A model generated the notes under the pieces. It saw nothing but the letters and a program-made list of their open reading frames with translations. It was not told where the DNA came from and ran no database searches. The position numbers were made by a program, and so were the translations under genes. From CAYUMU01 sp964445985 (GTDB lineage: Bacteria > Planctomycetota > Planctomycetia > Pirellulales > S012-138), in NCBI GenBank assembly GCA_964445985.1, contig CAYUMU010000012.1, positions 1 to 64,000 on the forward strand: a stretch of DNA of 64,000 bases, given 5' to 3'. Below, in pieces: positions 34,374 through 42,836 of this stretch (positions are counted from its first letter, which is position 1; every line of letters begins with the position of its first letter).

Positions 34374-35150
34374 ATGGCCAAAGCCGCAACCGCTCCCGCC
34401 CAAATTCAAGTGGACCTGCAGGGCAAGGTTGCCCTGGTGACGGGCGCCTCGCGCGGTATCGGGCGAGCCATCGCCGTGTCCCTGGCCCGCAACGGCGCCC
34501 AGGTGGCCTGCGTGGCAACGAACGCCGAAAAACTGAAAGAAACCGTGGACACCATCACCGCCGCCGGCGGCCAGGCCACCGCTTATACCTGCAACGTGAG
34601 CGACAGCGCCGCCGTCGATGAACTCGTCGGCAAGGTCACCCAAGCCATGGGCCGGCTCGATATCGTGGTCAACAACGCCGGCGTCACCCGCGATACGCTG
34701 CTCCCCCGCATGTCCGACGAGCAGTGGGACGAAGTGATTGCCACCAATCTCCGCGGCGTGTTCCTGCTCTCGCGCGCCGCCTCCCGCGCCATGATGTCGC
34801 AGCGGTATGGCCGAATCGTCAATATCTCCAGCGTCTCCGGCATCCGCGGCAACAAGGGGCAAACCAACTATTCGGCCTCAAAAGCCGGCGTGATTGGCTT
34901 CAGCCAAAGCATGGCCCTGGAACTCGCCGGCCGCAACGTGACCGTCAACTGCGTCGCCCCCGGCTTTATCGAAACCGATATGACCGCCGCCCTGGGCGAT
35001 CTCGGCAAAGAAGAAGCCAAGAAACGCATCCCCTGCAAACAGCTCGGGCAGCCCGAAGATATCGCCGAGGCGGTCACGTTCCTGGCCAGCGACGCCGCCC
35101 GCTACATCACCGGGCAGGTGCTCACGGTCGATGGCGGCATGACCGTCTAA
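34374..35150 (+). CDS. fabG: 3-oxoacyl-[acyl-carrier-protein] reductase
   Basis: A 258-aa short-chain dehydrogenase that reduces 3-oxoacyl-ACP with NADPH in fatty-acid elongation. TGASRGIGRAIA (NADP-binding), NNAGVTRDTLLPRM, catalytic Ser153 in NISSVSG, Tyr166 and Lys170 in NYSASKAG, VAPGFIETDMTA, and the family ending YITGQVLTVDGGMTV. The N-terminus has ~12 extra residues. fabD, acpP and fabF are not adjacent, so it could serve another 3-oxoacyl pathway, but the match to FabG is close. ATG 34374. Confidence 0.9.
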   Translation: MAKAATAPAQIQVDLQGKVALVTGASRGIGRAIAVSLARNGAQVACVATNAEKLKETVDTITAAGGQATAYTCNVSDSAAVDELVGKVTQAMGRLDIVVNNAGVTRDTLLPRMSDEQWDEVIATNLRGVFLLSRAASRAMMSQRYGRIVNISSVSGIRGNKGQTNYSASKAGVIGFSQSMALELAGRNVTVNCVAPGFIETDMTAALGDLGKEEAKKRIPCKQLGQPEDIAEAVTFLASDAARYITGQVLTVDGGMTV

Positions 35151-35158
35151 GATAGGGG

Positions 35159-35914
35159 CTATCGTTGACTGAGCGGTTGGCGATCGAGCAGGGCCTGTTC
35201 CACAATGGCCAATTCGTCCATGTTGTTGATGCTCAAGGCTTCGCCGGGGGAGAGGATCGGCAGCGCCTCGACCCGCTTGCCTTGCGCGAGCAGAATGCCA
35301 GGGCAATCGGTCAGGTAGTATTCGCGCTGCTGATTGTTGTTGCCCAGGCTGTCGAGCGTGGCCAACAGGTCGGCCGCGTTGAACAGGTAGCAGCTCAGGT
35401 TGACTTCGGTGATCTTTCGTTGCTCGGGCGTGGCGTCTTTTTCTTCAACAATGCCCTGGAAATTGCCCTCGGCATCTCGCACCACGCGACCCAGACCGGT
35501 GGGATCGTCTTTGTGTGAGGTGCCGAGCAAGCAGGCGGGCTGGTCGCTTTCATAGCCGGCCAGCAGGCCGCAGAGCGATTCGGCCTCGATCATGGGCGAG
35601 TCGCCGGCGAGCACCAGCACGGGACCCTGGTGGGCGGCGAGTGCCTCGCGACACATCATCACCGCGTGGCCCGTGCCCAACTGCTCCCGCTGTTCGGCGT
35701 AGCGGAGCTGGCCGCGGTGGGCCAGCCGTTCGCGCACCAGGTCGGCCTCGTAGCCGATCACCATCACGGTGTCGTCCACGCCGGCCGCTGCCAGCGTGTC
35801 GAGCACGTATTCCACCATCGGGCGCCCCAGCACGGGCACCATCACCTTGGGCAATTTAGACTTCATGCGGGTGCCCTTGCCGGCGGCAAGAACAATGGCT
35901 AACGCCTGAGACAT
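35159..35914 (-). CDS. UDP-GlcNAc pyrophosphorylase-type nucleotidyltransferase (GlmU N-terminal domain only)
   Basis: A 251-aa nucleotidyltransferase: LAIVLAAGKGTRMKSKLPKVM (nucleotide-binding loop and Lys), QLGTGHAVMMC, VLVLAGDSPMI (metal Asp), VEEKDATPEQRKITEVN and EYYLTDCPGIL match the GlmU N-terminal domain. The left-handed beta-helix acetyltransferase domain (another ~200 residues) is missing and no hexapeptide repeats follow, so the acetyltransferase step must come from another protein. The gene is convergent with fabG, only 8 nt apart. Confidence 0.88.
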   Translation of the reverse strand: MSQALAIVLAAGKGTRMKSKLPKVMVPVLGRPMVEYVLDTLAAAGVDDTVMVIGYEADLVRERLAHRGQLRYAEQREQLGTGHAVMMCREALAAHQGPVLVLAGDSPMIEAESLCGLLAGYESDQPACLLGTSHKDDPTGLGRVVRDAEGNFQGIVEEKDATPEQRKITEVNLSCYLFNAADLLATLDSLGNNNQQREYYLTDCPGILLAQGKRVEALPILSPGEALSINNMDELAIVEQALLDRQPLSQR

Positions 35915-36140
35915 AGCAGTTCACTCCTGAATGGCGCTGGAGGGTGTGCTTCCCGCGGGGGAGTGGGCAGCGCCCCCCGCGGAGCGGCCGCCGATCGCCT
36001 CCCATGGGTCGCAAGATTGCCGATATTGCCAGAATAGGCAATGTCAAAAAGCGAAACGGTCCCTTCGCTTCCCTCGGCAAATGCGTTTCCCTCCGTGCCG
36101 TCCAGAGCGGTTGTTCGTCGCCACCGGCCACGTTCAGCCA

Positions 36141-36833
36141 CTACTCCATCCCCAGCGACTCCATGCGGCTCAAATGTTCCAGCACCTGGCGGCTTTGGGC
36201 CAAACGGTGCTCGAAGTCTTTCAGTCGCCCCGCCATCACCGGCGCCGGAACGCAAGCGGTTTGGAGCTGCTGGAAAGAATCTTCCAACACCTTCAGGCTT
36301 TCACGAACCTGCGAAGTCATGGTGTGGGCGATGCTGGTAAGCTGCTCGTTGGTGTGCCGCAGCTGCTGCACCATTTGAATGTGACGCCACTCCAGCCGCG
36401 CGGTTCGCAAAGCTTCGATCACGGCCGAGTGCAGATTGTGCTTGGTCAGGTCGCGTTTGACCAGGTAATCGCGGGCGCCCTGCTTGATCGAATCGGCCGC
36501 CACGCGCTCATTGCCGGTTCCGCCCAGCAAAATCACGGCGGTGTCGTCGCTCATGTCGGCGATCTCCGAAACGAGCTCCAAACCGTCCATGTCGGGCAAC
36601 ATGTAGTCGATCAGCACCAGCTCGATTCGTTCGCGGCGAAGAATGTCCAGGGCGGCCAGGCCCGAGTCGCACTCGCGGACCACGGTATGCACGCCACAGG
36701 CGTCGAGCAGCAACTCGACCAGTTGGCGGCGTTCTTCCGGAAGATCGTCCACAATCAGCACATGCAGTCGCTGATCACGGCGGGGCGTGGGGCGGCTCAT
36801 GCGAGGAGCGCGCGTGGGAACGGCAGTTTGCAT
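36141..36833 (-). CDS. Response regulator with receiver and helical C-terminus
   Basis: A 230-aa protein. Receiver domain residues ~24-145: VLIVDDLPEERRQL, Asp76 in LVLIDYMLPDMDG, switch in ILLGGTG (Gly in place of the usual Thr/Ser region) and Lys in DYLVKRDLTK. The remaining ~85 residues are helical (QMVQQLRHTNEQLTSIAHTM, SLKVLEDSFQQLQ), resembling a dimerisation or coiled-coil linker with no recognisable output domain. No kinase is adjacent. Confidence 0.8.
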   Translation of the reverse strand: MQTAVPTRAPRMSRPTPRRDQRLHVLIVDDLPEERRQLVELLLDACGVHTVVRECDSGLAALDILRRERIELVLIDYMLPDMDGLELVSEIADMSDDTAVILLGGTGNERVAADSIKQGARDYLVKRDLTKHNLHSAVIEALRTARLEWRHIQMVQQLRHTNEQLTSIAHTMTSQVRESLKVLEDSFQQLQTACVPAPVMAGRLKDFEHRLAQSRQVLEHLSRMESLGME

Positions 36834-37207
36834 CGGTCCTACCTACAAAGTTTGCGGTCAGGGAGGACCTTCCTTGGCGAAGCGGCGGCAATCCATGCCC
36901 TCGGGGTGTCGAACCAACAATGCCCGACACTTGCCATATCGTCCCCGTAGCTTCCCAGGCTTGCCAACTTTGTCGTGCGGCCGTGCATTCGCTAAGGTTT
37001 AACATGGCGGGGCTGGTAGCTGGGGGCCGACAGGTGCTAGTTCTTCCTGCCGGCGAGCTTGCGGCGGAGATTGACATCCCTCCCTGCCCCGCGGGGGGGG
37101 CTCCAGTTTATCTCTTGCCTGGGCGACCGCGGGCGACGTAAGATAAAGACAGAGTTGTGAGTTTAAACTCTCAGTCGAACACGAGATATTGGGAGCGATT
37201 GAATACG
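36834..37207. other. Intergenic region upstream of the IscA-type gene
   Basis: 374 bp with no supported gene, between a minus-strand regulator and the plus-strand iscA-like gene; it should hold both promoters. An AT-rich patch at 37138-37175 is the likeliest promoter site. Confidence 0.35.
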
Positions 37208-37540
37208 ATGGCCATCACGTTAACGGAAAAAGCGGCCTCTGAGGTCAAGAAGATTATCCAGGACCAAAACCTCGGCGATGCGACCGTACTCCGCGTCGGC
37301 GTGGTCGGCGGTGGTTGCAGCGGCTTTAGCTACAGCCTCAAGTTCGCCGAAGACGCGGACGAAGCGCTCGACGCCAAGTACGATTGCCACGGCGTAAAGC
37401 TCGTGGTCGATAAGAAAAGCGCCTTGTACTTGGACGGCACCACCGTCGATTTCCACGATGGCATCGACAAGCGGGGATTCACCTTCGAAAACCCCAACGC
37501 CGTCAAATCGTGCGGCTGCGGCAGCTCGTTCCAGGCCTAG
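37208..37540 (+). CDS. Iron-sulfur cluster assembly A-type protein (IscA/SufA/ErpA)
   Basis: A 110-aa A-type Fe-S carrier. The three conserved cysteines are present: Cys37 in VVGGGCSGF, and Cys102 and Cys104 in KSCGCGSSF at the C-terminus. MAITLTEKAASEVKKI opens as the family does. It delivers or scaffolds Fe-S clusters. ATG 37208 has GGGAG 14 nt upstream; an upstream frame from 37157 lacks support. No other isc/suf genes are nearby. Confidence 0.93.
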   Translation: MAITLTEKAASEVKKIIQDQNLGDATVLRVGVVGGGCSGFSYSLKFAEDADEALDAKYDCHGVKLVVDKKSALYLDGTTVDFHDGIDKRGFTFENPNAVKSCGCGSSFQA

Positions 37541-37573
37541 GGGTTCCTCAGCCAGGCAGCCTCTCGCAAGCCC

Positions 37574-37622
37574 GTCATTCCCGCGAAGCCTGCCCTCGTG
37601 AAGACGGGGGGCGGGAATCCAG
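37574..37622. repeat. REP-like dispersed repeat, copy 3 (with insert)
   Basis: GTCATTCCCGCGAAG matches the copy at 15891 and the sequence ends with GCGGGAATCCAG, but 20-odd bases are inserted in the loop, producing a longer hairpin. Confidence 0.6.
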
Positions 37623-37693
37623 TTGCGGCGGATTTGACACCGCGCTAGAAATCGGATTGCACGGGAACTGCATAGGGAAGGTATTTTCTCATC

Positions 37694-37774
37694 CCTTAAC
37701 GCGGGTAAACCGCAAACGAACACGGAGGCATTAAAGTTCTCTGCAGCTTGCACAGATGATAACGAGCAAGAAAC
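37694..37774 (+). repeat. 81-bp dispersed element, copy 2
   Basis: Begins CCTTAACGCGGGTAAACCGC and ends AACGAGCAAGAAAC. Nearly the same as the copies at 24261-24341 and 41276-41355. Confidence 0.85.
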
Positions 37775-37840
37775 TAAAAGCTATCGTTTCCGCTCCATCC
37801 GGCCAGCAAATTTGGCAGCCATTTACACGGCGTACCAAAC

Positions 37841-37878
37841 GCCTGCGATGAACGTCCATCTTCATCGCGGGCGTTTTT
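37841..37878 (+). terminator. Strong intrinsic terminator
   Basis: GCCTGCGATGAA (37841-37852) pairs with TTCATCGCGGGC over 12 bp with a single G-U, an 8-nt loop, then GTTTTTC. It lies 300 bp after the iscA-like gene and before 38009, with the repeats at 37574 and 37694 between, so it may end an unannotated small RNA or the iscA transcript. Confidence 0.7.
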
Positions 37879-38008
37879 CTTGCGCTAATTTTTGCCCCGG
37901 ATCGCCTGGGAAGCCGTCGCCAGCGCTCTTGGCCCCGCGTAAACTACCGTGGACCGCGCGTTGCCGAGCCAGCCCTTTCTCCCCAGCCGCCCTCCCCCCT
38001 TCCGCGAA

Positions 38009-38974
38009 ATGACCGACCTGCTATCCAAGTGCGAGATTTGCGGGGCCTTGCTTGATGAGGAGGATCTGTTCTGCGCCAACTGCGGCGCCGAGGCGCCCGA
38101 ACAAAAAGCGGCTGCGACCGCGGCCGCGGCGGCGGCCACCCATGGTTTTCAATGCCAGGGCTGCGGGGCCTCGATGAGCTACAGCGCCACGGCCGGCTCG
38201 TTGGAGTGCCCCTTTTGCGGTTCCGTGGAACTGCTGGAAAAGCCAACGCAGAAGGTGCTTTCGCCCGAAAAAGTGGTGACATTTGCGGTAGGGCAGCAGC
38301 AGGCCGACCAAGGCCTGCGGCGCTGGCTAGGACAAGGTTTCTGGCGACCCGGCGACCTGGCGCAGCGAGCCCAAGTGGTGGCCATGACGCCCGTCTACGT
38401 GCCCTACTGGATATTCTCGGCCGATACGCACACCTACTGGACGGCCGACACCAACCGCACGCCGCCCGGCGCCAGGTCTTCGTGGTACCCCATCAGCGGC
38501 GAACACCGCGGCCATCACGAAGGGCTGTTGATCGGGGCCAGCAGCGTGCTCACGCCGCACGAAACCAACGAGCTTTGCCCTTTCGAGCTTTCGGCCGCCG
38601 TGCTTCCGGAGAACGTGGACCTGCGTTCGGTCACGGTGGAGCAGTTCACGGTGCCGAGGAAGTACGCCCGGCCGCTAGCCCGGCAAGGGCTGGAGGACCG
38701 CGAGCAGCACGCCTGCATTGCCAACTACATTGGCAGCGGCAACCGCAACGTGAAGGTGAACGTGCGGATTGAAAACCTGCGGGGCACGCCGGTGCTGCTC
38801 CCCATCTGGGTGATGGCCTACCACTACGAGCAACAGACCTACCGATTCTTGATCAACGGCCAAACCGGCCGGGCAACCGGCAAAGCCCCGGTGTCTTGGT
38901 TCAAGGTGGGCGTGGCGATTGCCATCGGAGCGGCGGTGGTGCTGGCGATTGCGGTGGCCATGCTGATGCGGTAG
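38009..38974 (+). CDS. Zinc-ribbon membrane-anchored protein of unknown function
   Basis: A 321-aa protein with two zinc ribbons near the N-terminus (CEICGALL...CANCGAE and CQGCGASM...CPFCGSVE) separated by an Ala-rich linker, a ~200-residue soluble domain with VYVPYWIFSADTHTYWTAD, and a C-terminal membrane anchor (VGVAIAIGAAVVLAIAVAML). The central region resembles the TM2/zinc-ribbon proteins that show VYVPYWxF in bacteria; function unknown. ATG 38009. Confidence 0.75.
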   Translation: MTDLLSKCEICGALLDEEDLFCANCGAEAPEQKAAATAAAAAATHGFQCQGCGASMSYSATAGSLECPFCGSVELLEKPTQKVLSPEKVVTFAVGQQQADQGLRRWLGQGFWRPGDLAQRAQVVAMTPVYVPYWIFSADTHTYWTADTNRTPPGARSSWYPISGEHRGHHEGLLIGASSVLTPHETNELCPFELSAAVLPENVDLRSVTVEQFTVPRKYARPLARQGLEDREQHACIANYIGSGNRNVKVNVRIENLRGTPVLLPIWVMAYHYEQQTYRFLINGQTGRATGKAPVSWFKVGVAIAIGAAVVLAIAVAMLMR

Positions 38975-39001
38975 CGGTGAAAGGGCGTATAGCGAGAGCC
39001 C

Positions 39002-39346
39002 TCAGGCAGGAAGGTCGCGAATCTCGACGAGCGGTTCACCATTCTCCAAGAGCGCAACTGCTTGAGGAAAGGTGCGTTCGAGAACGGCCTTCATTCGTTC
39101 GTTCGAGGTGTTGCCCAGTGTTACCCAAAGAACCCGCGGGGGCGATCCACGTTCCTCCAGCAGACGTAAAAAATCGTGATCTTTCGTCATGACCACGGCG
39201 CCTTCCACACGTGCCGCTGCGAAGATTTCGAGATCCGTCGCGTCTCGATACCCCAGAAACGCCATCGAGAAAGCCTGAATGCCAAATCGCTGGGCCATCC
39301 AGGGCGCCAAGGCTGGCGAAAGCTGAGCGTCTACCCAAAGAATCAC
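39002..39346 (-). CDS. DUF5615 PIN-like protein (probable toxin)
   Basis: A 114-aa protein with the Mut7-C/DUF5615 PIN-like fold: MILWVDAQLSPALAPWM (first acidic residue), GYRDATDLEIFAAAR, VVMTKDHDFLRLLEE (KDxDF signature), VLWVTLGNTSN. The pair with an upstream DUF433 protein is a recognised toxin-antitoxin arrangement; the PIN-like partner is predicted to be an RNase. The start overlaps the DUF433 stop (39343-39346). Confidence 0.82.
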   Translation of the reverse strand: MILWVDAQLSPALAPWMAQRFGIQAFSMAFLGYRDATDLEIFAAARVEGAVVMTKDHDFLRLLEERGSPPRVLWVTLGNTSNERMKAVLERTFPQAVALLENGEPLVEIRDLPA

Positions 39347-39567
39347 GCGGCCAACACCGGGTGATTCAATCGCCGCGAAGCATACAGCAGGGCGGCGGTG
39401 ATATCCTCGGATTCGAGGTCAGGAAGTTCCTCAAGCACCTGCTGCTGCGTTAAGCCGGCGGCGAGTAACTCCAGGATATCGATCACGCGAATCCGCATCC
39501 CGCGAATGCAGGGGCGTCCTCCGCACTGCTCGGGATTGGTGGTGATGCGGCTCAGCACGTCGGCCAT
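39343..39567 (-). CDS. DUF433 protein (probable antitoxin)
   Basis: A 74-aa DUF433 protein: ITTNPEQCGGRPCIRGMRIRVIDILELLAAG is the family signature, a short helix-turn-helix fold. It overlaps the downstream DUF5615 gene by 4 nt, as in other DUF433/DUF5615 pairs. ATG 39567 (MADVLSR); the longer frame has no family match. Confidence 0.82.
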   Translation of the reverse strand: MADVLSRITTNPEQCGGRPCIRGMRIRVIDILELLAAGLTQQQVLEELPDLESEDITAALLYASRRLNHPVLAA

Positions 39568-39700
39568 GGTTCTTTGCTCGCGAGGATGGCTGGAAACGCC
39601 GTCGCCCCGAGGGGGCGCTACCAAATCCATTATAGATCGAAGAGGTAAACTTGCGAACGGCTCGCCGCCGAAAGCCTGATCAATCAAACGAATCTCATCG

Positions 39701-40459
39701 TCAGTCTTGTGAGATCGCTACCGCCAGGTCTCCAAACGTGCGCACGTTGCCAAATCGATACTCAACATCGCCGTCATGGATCAGCCAGGCAATCAGAAGC
39801 GAGGCCAAGAACAGGGCCAAACTTGACCAGGTGATCGCAGGGCGATCCGTGATGATTCCCATCGCCAAGCCAAGGGCCGATGAGACAATGGTAAACGACA
39901 GCACCCGACAGCCGGGATTGTCTTCCCCGGAGCCGACGATCTCGAGGGGCGGCAATTTCCCGGGCGCCAACCGCAGAATGGAACAGATGAATGTTCCAAG
40001 ATGACCGCGCAAGTAGGGGGCCAGCAAAGCCGTGGGAGTAATCCCCTCCACGTCGGCCCCCTCGCTGGCTAGCAGCGAACGAACCGTAAGAAAGGCCCCG
40101 GCCGGGCCGCACGGTTCCCCAACCAGATTGGTAGGCTGGATCCGCCGCCGCGTGGCATGTTTGGAAATCAACTCACAGACGTCGCGGAGTTGTCGTTCTT
40201 GGGCGGGTTCGAGAACCGCTCGCCACTCGTCATTGGAACACTCGATGCCCCAGATCCGATTGTGTGCTCGCCCAAGTTCCTTGCCGCGGACCAGGTCGCC
40301 GGCTATTTGCCACTCCCTTACCGTGGTATCGAAATCCAAGACCGCGTTCGGGTCCATGCACATGTCGGAGTTCTTTAACAGGCGGTGCATGTCCTGAAGA
40401 ACCGCCAGCACAAATTCTGGCGTGGCCGGTTCTTCAATCAAAGGGTATTCGATTTCCAT
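39701..40459 (-). CDS. Uncharacterised protein with C-terminal membrane segments
   Basis: A 252-aa protein I do not recognise. The first ~165 residues are polar, with an acidic N-terminus and PLIEEPATPEFVLAVLQDM. Residues ~185-230 hold two hydrophobic segments, LSFTIVSSALGLAMGIIT and SSLALFLASLLIAWLI, forming a membrane hairpin, with a short tail (FGDLAVAISQD). Codon use resembles a real gene. No nearby partner explains it. Confidence 0.6.
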   Translation of the reverse strand: MEIEYPLIEEPATPEFVLAVLQDMHRLLKNSDMCMDPNAVLDFDTTVREWQIAGDLVRGKELGRAHNRIWGIECSNDEWRAVLEPAQERQLRDVCELISKHATRRRIQPTNLVGEPCGPAGAFLTVRSLLASEGADVEGITPTALLAPYLRGHLGTFICSILRLAPGKLPPLEIVGSGEDNPGCRVLSFTIVSSALGLAMGIITDRPAITWSSLALFLASLLIAWLIHDGDVEYRFGNVRTFGDLAVAISQD

Positions 40460-40660
40460 GGAGTTAGCTCCGTGTGGGCGCTAGGTGGTTGGGGATGATT
40501 ATACAACACCGTCCTGATAAGCCGGGATGCCTCATCGGTCAAATCACCCCCTTTTTCGGTGGCTGTAGCATCAGTCTCCGTTGCGTCGCAACCCGCGGAG
40601 TAGTAAGTTGCTACGGTTCAAAGATCCTATTCTCTCCTGCAATTGTGGGGCTCGCCCAAG

Positions 40661-41029
40661 ATGGCTAGTGAAGTGAAGCCTGCCGAAACCAAGCCCGGCG
40701 CCGAACCGCAGCAACGCCGGCTCGATGTCGACGACGCCGGCGTGTTGGCCACCTATACCAATTTCTGCCGCGTGACCGGCACGCCCGAAGAGGTGTTGAT
40801 CGACTTCGGGCTCAACGCCCACCCCTTCGGTCAGGCCCCCGAGCCGATCAAGGTCACCCAGCGGATCGTGCTGAATTACTACACCGCCAAGCGGATGCTG
40901 GCCGCGCTCCAGCTCACCGTGCAACGCCACGAGGCCGCGTTCGGCGTGTTGGAAACCGACGTGCAAAAACGCGTTCGCACCGGCGTTCCCACCGGAGCTC
41001 CCGCCGCCGCCAAGGGGGCAGGCAAGTAG
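40661..41029 (+). CDS. DUF3467 domain protein
   Basis: A 122-aa protein of the DUF3467 family. The core (YTNFCRVTGTPEEVLIDFGLN, VTQRIVLNYYTAKRMLAALQLTVQRHE) is a small beta-barrel fold found in planctomycetes and other bacteria; function unknown. Ala/Pro-rich extensions flank it. ATG 40661. Confidence 0.78.
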   Translation: MASEVKPAETKPGAEPQQRRLDVDDAGVLATYTNFCRVTGTPEEVLIDFGLNAHPFGQAPEPIKVTQRIVLNYYTAKRMLAALQLTVQRHEAAFGVLETDVQKRVRTGVPTGAPAAAKGAGK

Positions 41030-41399
41030 CGCACCCGGTCGCCACTTGCGCTGCACGCAAAATAGACCCCACTGGCGTTCAAACCGCTGTGAATGAGCGC
41101 ACGCCCATTGGGGCAGACAAAAACAGGTGAAACTTTGCCAGCCGGCCGGTAACTTAGGGGAATCGACCGGTTGGCGTATCGCCTGCCATTTTTGCGAGGG
41201 GGGCGCGTGAACCTTGGCTGCCCGCGGCGCGTTTTGGTTCGCGCTGGCGGTCGGTGGATGGTTCTGCCCGCCTCTCCTTAACGCGGGTAAACTGCAAACG
41301 GACGCTGAGGCATTAAAGTTCTCCGCGGCTTGCAAAGATAGCAACGAGCAAAAACCACTTGCTTCCTTTTCCCTCGACTTGAGCGAAAGATTCCGGTTC
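41030..41399. other. Intergenic region before the aminotransferase gene
   Basis: 370 bp with no supported gene. It holds the third copy of the 81-bp element (41276-41355). An open frame from 41214 exists across the element but shows only repeat-derived residues (LLNAGKLQTDAEALKF), so it is unlikely to be translated. Confidence 0.5.
41276..41355 (+). repeat. 81-bp dispersed element, copy 3
   Basis: CCTTAACGCGGGTAAACTGC through AACGAGCAAAAAC; closely related to the copies at 24261 and 37694. It ends 45 bp before the aminotransferase start. Confidence 0.85.
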
Positions 41400-42800
41400 A
41401 TGGCCAGCATTGATACCCGCATTCCGGCTCCCATTCAGCATCGTGGCGAGGAGCAGTCGAACGAATACCGCCGACGGTTAACGGAAAGCGAGCCGCACTG
41501 CCTGCGGACCTTCACGCCCAGCCTGGCGGTCGTGGCCCGCAGCGCTGGCAGCTACCACTGGACGTCCGATGGGCGGATGTTGGCGGATTTCACCTCCGGC
41601 GTGCTGGTCGCCAACCTGGGTCACAACCCCACCCGCTGGTGGCGGAAAGTGCTTGAGTATTTGGGCCTGACGAACCTGGGCCAGGAACAAGGCGAGTACG
41701 TGCAGGCCGTGCCACTCACGGCCTACAACGCCGCCACGGAATTGGAAATCCAAGCGAACGAGCGCCTGCTCGCCAGCCTTCGGCGTGCCGAAGGCGGCGG
41801 ACGCTGCGAGCAGGTGATGTGGGCCGCCAGCGGCAGCGAAGCCGTGCAAAAAGCCCTCTGGGCCGCGCTCCATCAACAGGCCGGCAAAGACATCATCCTG
41901 GCCACGCGGCATGGTTTCCACGGCAAAAAGGGCCTGGCCGGCGCCGTGACCGGCAGCGAGAAAGATCCCGAACGCGACCGCCGCGTGCGGTTCATTAGCT
42001 TCCCCATGGAAGAGTGCGTGAACCTTGCGGCTCGCCAGCAGCCGCTCGACCTGTCCAAGTACGAGGCCGAGCTGCAGCAACTGCTGGAGCAGTACGGCGA
42101 CCAACTCTGCTGTCTGATCACCGAGCCCTACCTGGGCGGTGGCGGTTCGTTCCATCCGCAGAAAGAATACCTGCAACTGCTCGAACGGTTTTGCCGCGAG
42201 AACAACCTGGTCTTCATCTTGGACGAAGTCCAAGCCAACTTTGGCCGCACGGGCGAAATGTATGCCTTCACGCATTATGGCGTGGAGCCCGACATCGTGG
42301 TGCTGGGCAAAGGCCTGGGCAACGGCGTGCCGGTGAGCGCCGCGGTGGGCCGCGCCGACCTGTTCGCCGCCATGAAATACGGCGAAGGCTCCGATACCTG
42401 GAGCGCCAACCCGCTTTCTTCGGCCGCGGTGCTAGCCACGCTCGATGAATATGAGTCCACCAACGTGCTCGAACATGCGACCAAGTTGGCCAGCATGATT
42501 GAACAAGGGCTGCAGCGGTTGGTCGAAACCGGCGTGGTGGTCAACGTGCGCGGCGAAGGCATGGTCTGGGGTATCGAATGCGCCCCGCTCGGCAACCACG
42601 CGGCTGCCCAGGTCGCCAACCAGGTAGTGGAAGCCTGCTACCGCGGAGACGCCTCCGGCAGAGCCATCCATTTGCTAGGCGCTCTCGCCGGCAAAGTCAT
42701 CCGCATCAGCCCTCCGCTCACCATGCCGGCCGACGAGTGCCGGCTTTACCTGGATGTGATGTTCAACATCCTGGCCGACGTCAAACGGAACTTGTCGTAA
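41400..42800 (+). CDS. Class III (omega) aminotransferase
   Basis: A 466-aa PLP-dependent aminotransferase with the class III layout. SLAVVARSAGSYHWTSDGRMLADF leads to FTSGVLVANLGHNP; MWAASGSEAVQKAL is the substrate/cofactor glycine region; CLITEPYLGGGGSF and FILDEVQANFGRTGEMYAF carry the PLP-ring Asp; the Schiff-base Lys is in VVLGKGLGNGVPVSA. Likely ornithine/4-aminobutyrate-type amino-group transfer; exact substrate unknown. ATG 41400. Confidence 0.9.
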   Translation: MASIDTRIPAPIQHRGEEQSNEYRRRLTESEPHCLRTFTPSLAVVARSAGSYHWTSDGRMLADFTSGVLVANLGHNPTRWWRKVLEYLGLTNLGQEQGEYVQAVPLTAYNAATELEIQANERLLASLRRAEGGGRCEQVMWAASGSEAVQKALWAALHQQAGKDIILATRHGFHGKKGLAGAVTGSEKDPERDRRVRFISFPMEECVNLAARQQPLDLSKYEAELQQLLEQYGDQLCCLITEPYLGGGGSFHPQKEYLQLLERFCRENNLVFILDEVQANFGRTGEMYAFTHYGVEPDIVVLGKGLGNGVPVSAAVGRADLFAAMKYGEGSDTWSANPLSSAAVLATLDEYESTNVLEHATKLASMIEQGLQRLVETGVVVNVRGEGMVWGIECAPLGNHAAAQVANQVVEACYRGDASGRAIHLLGALAGKVIRISPPLTMPADECRLYLDVMFNILADVKRNLS

Positions 42801-42836
42801 CAACGCGCCCGTTCCCGTCCGCGGCAAAGACCAACG

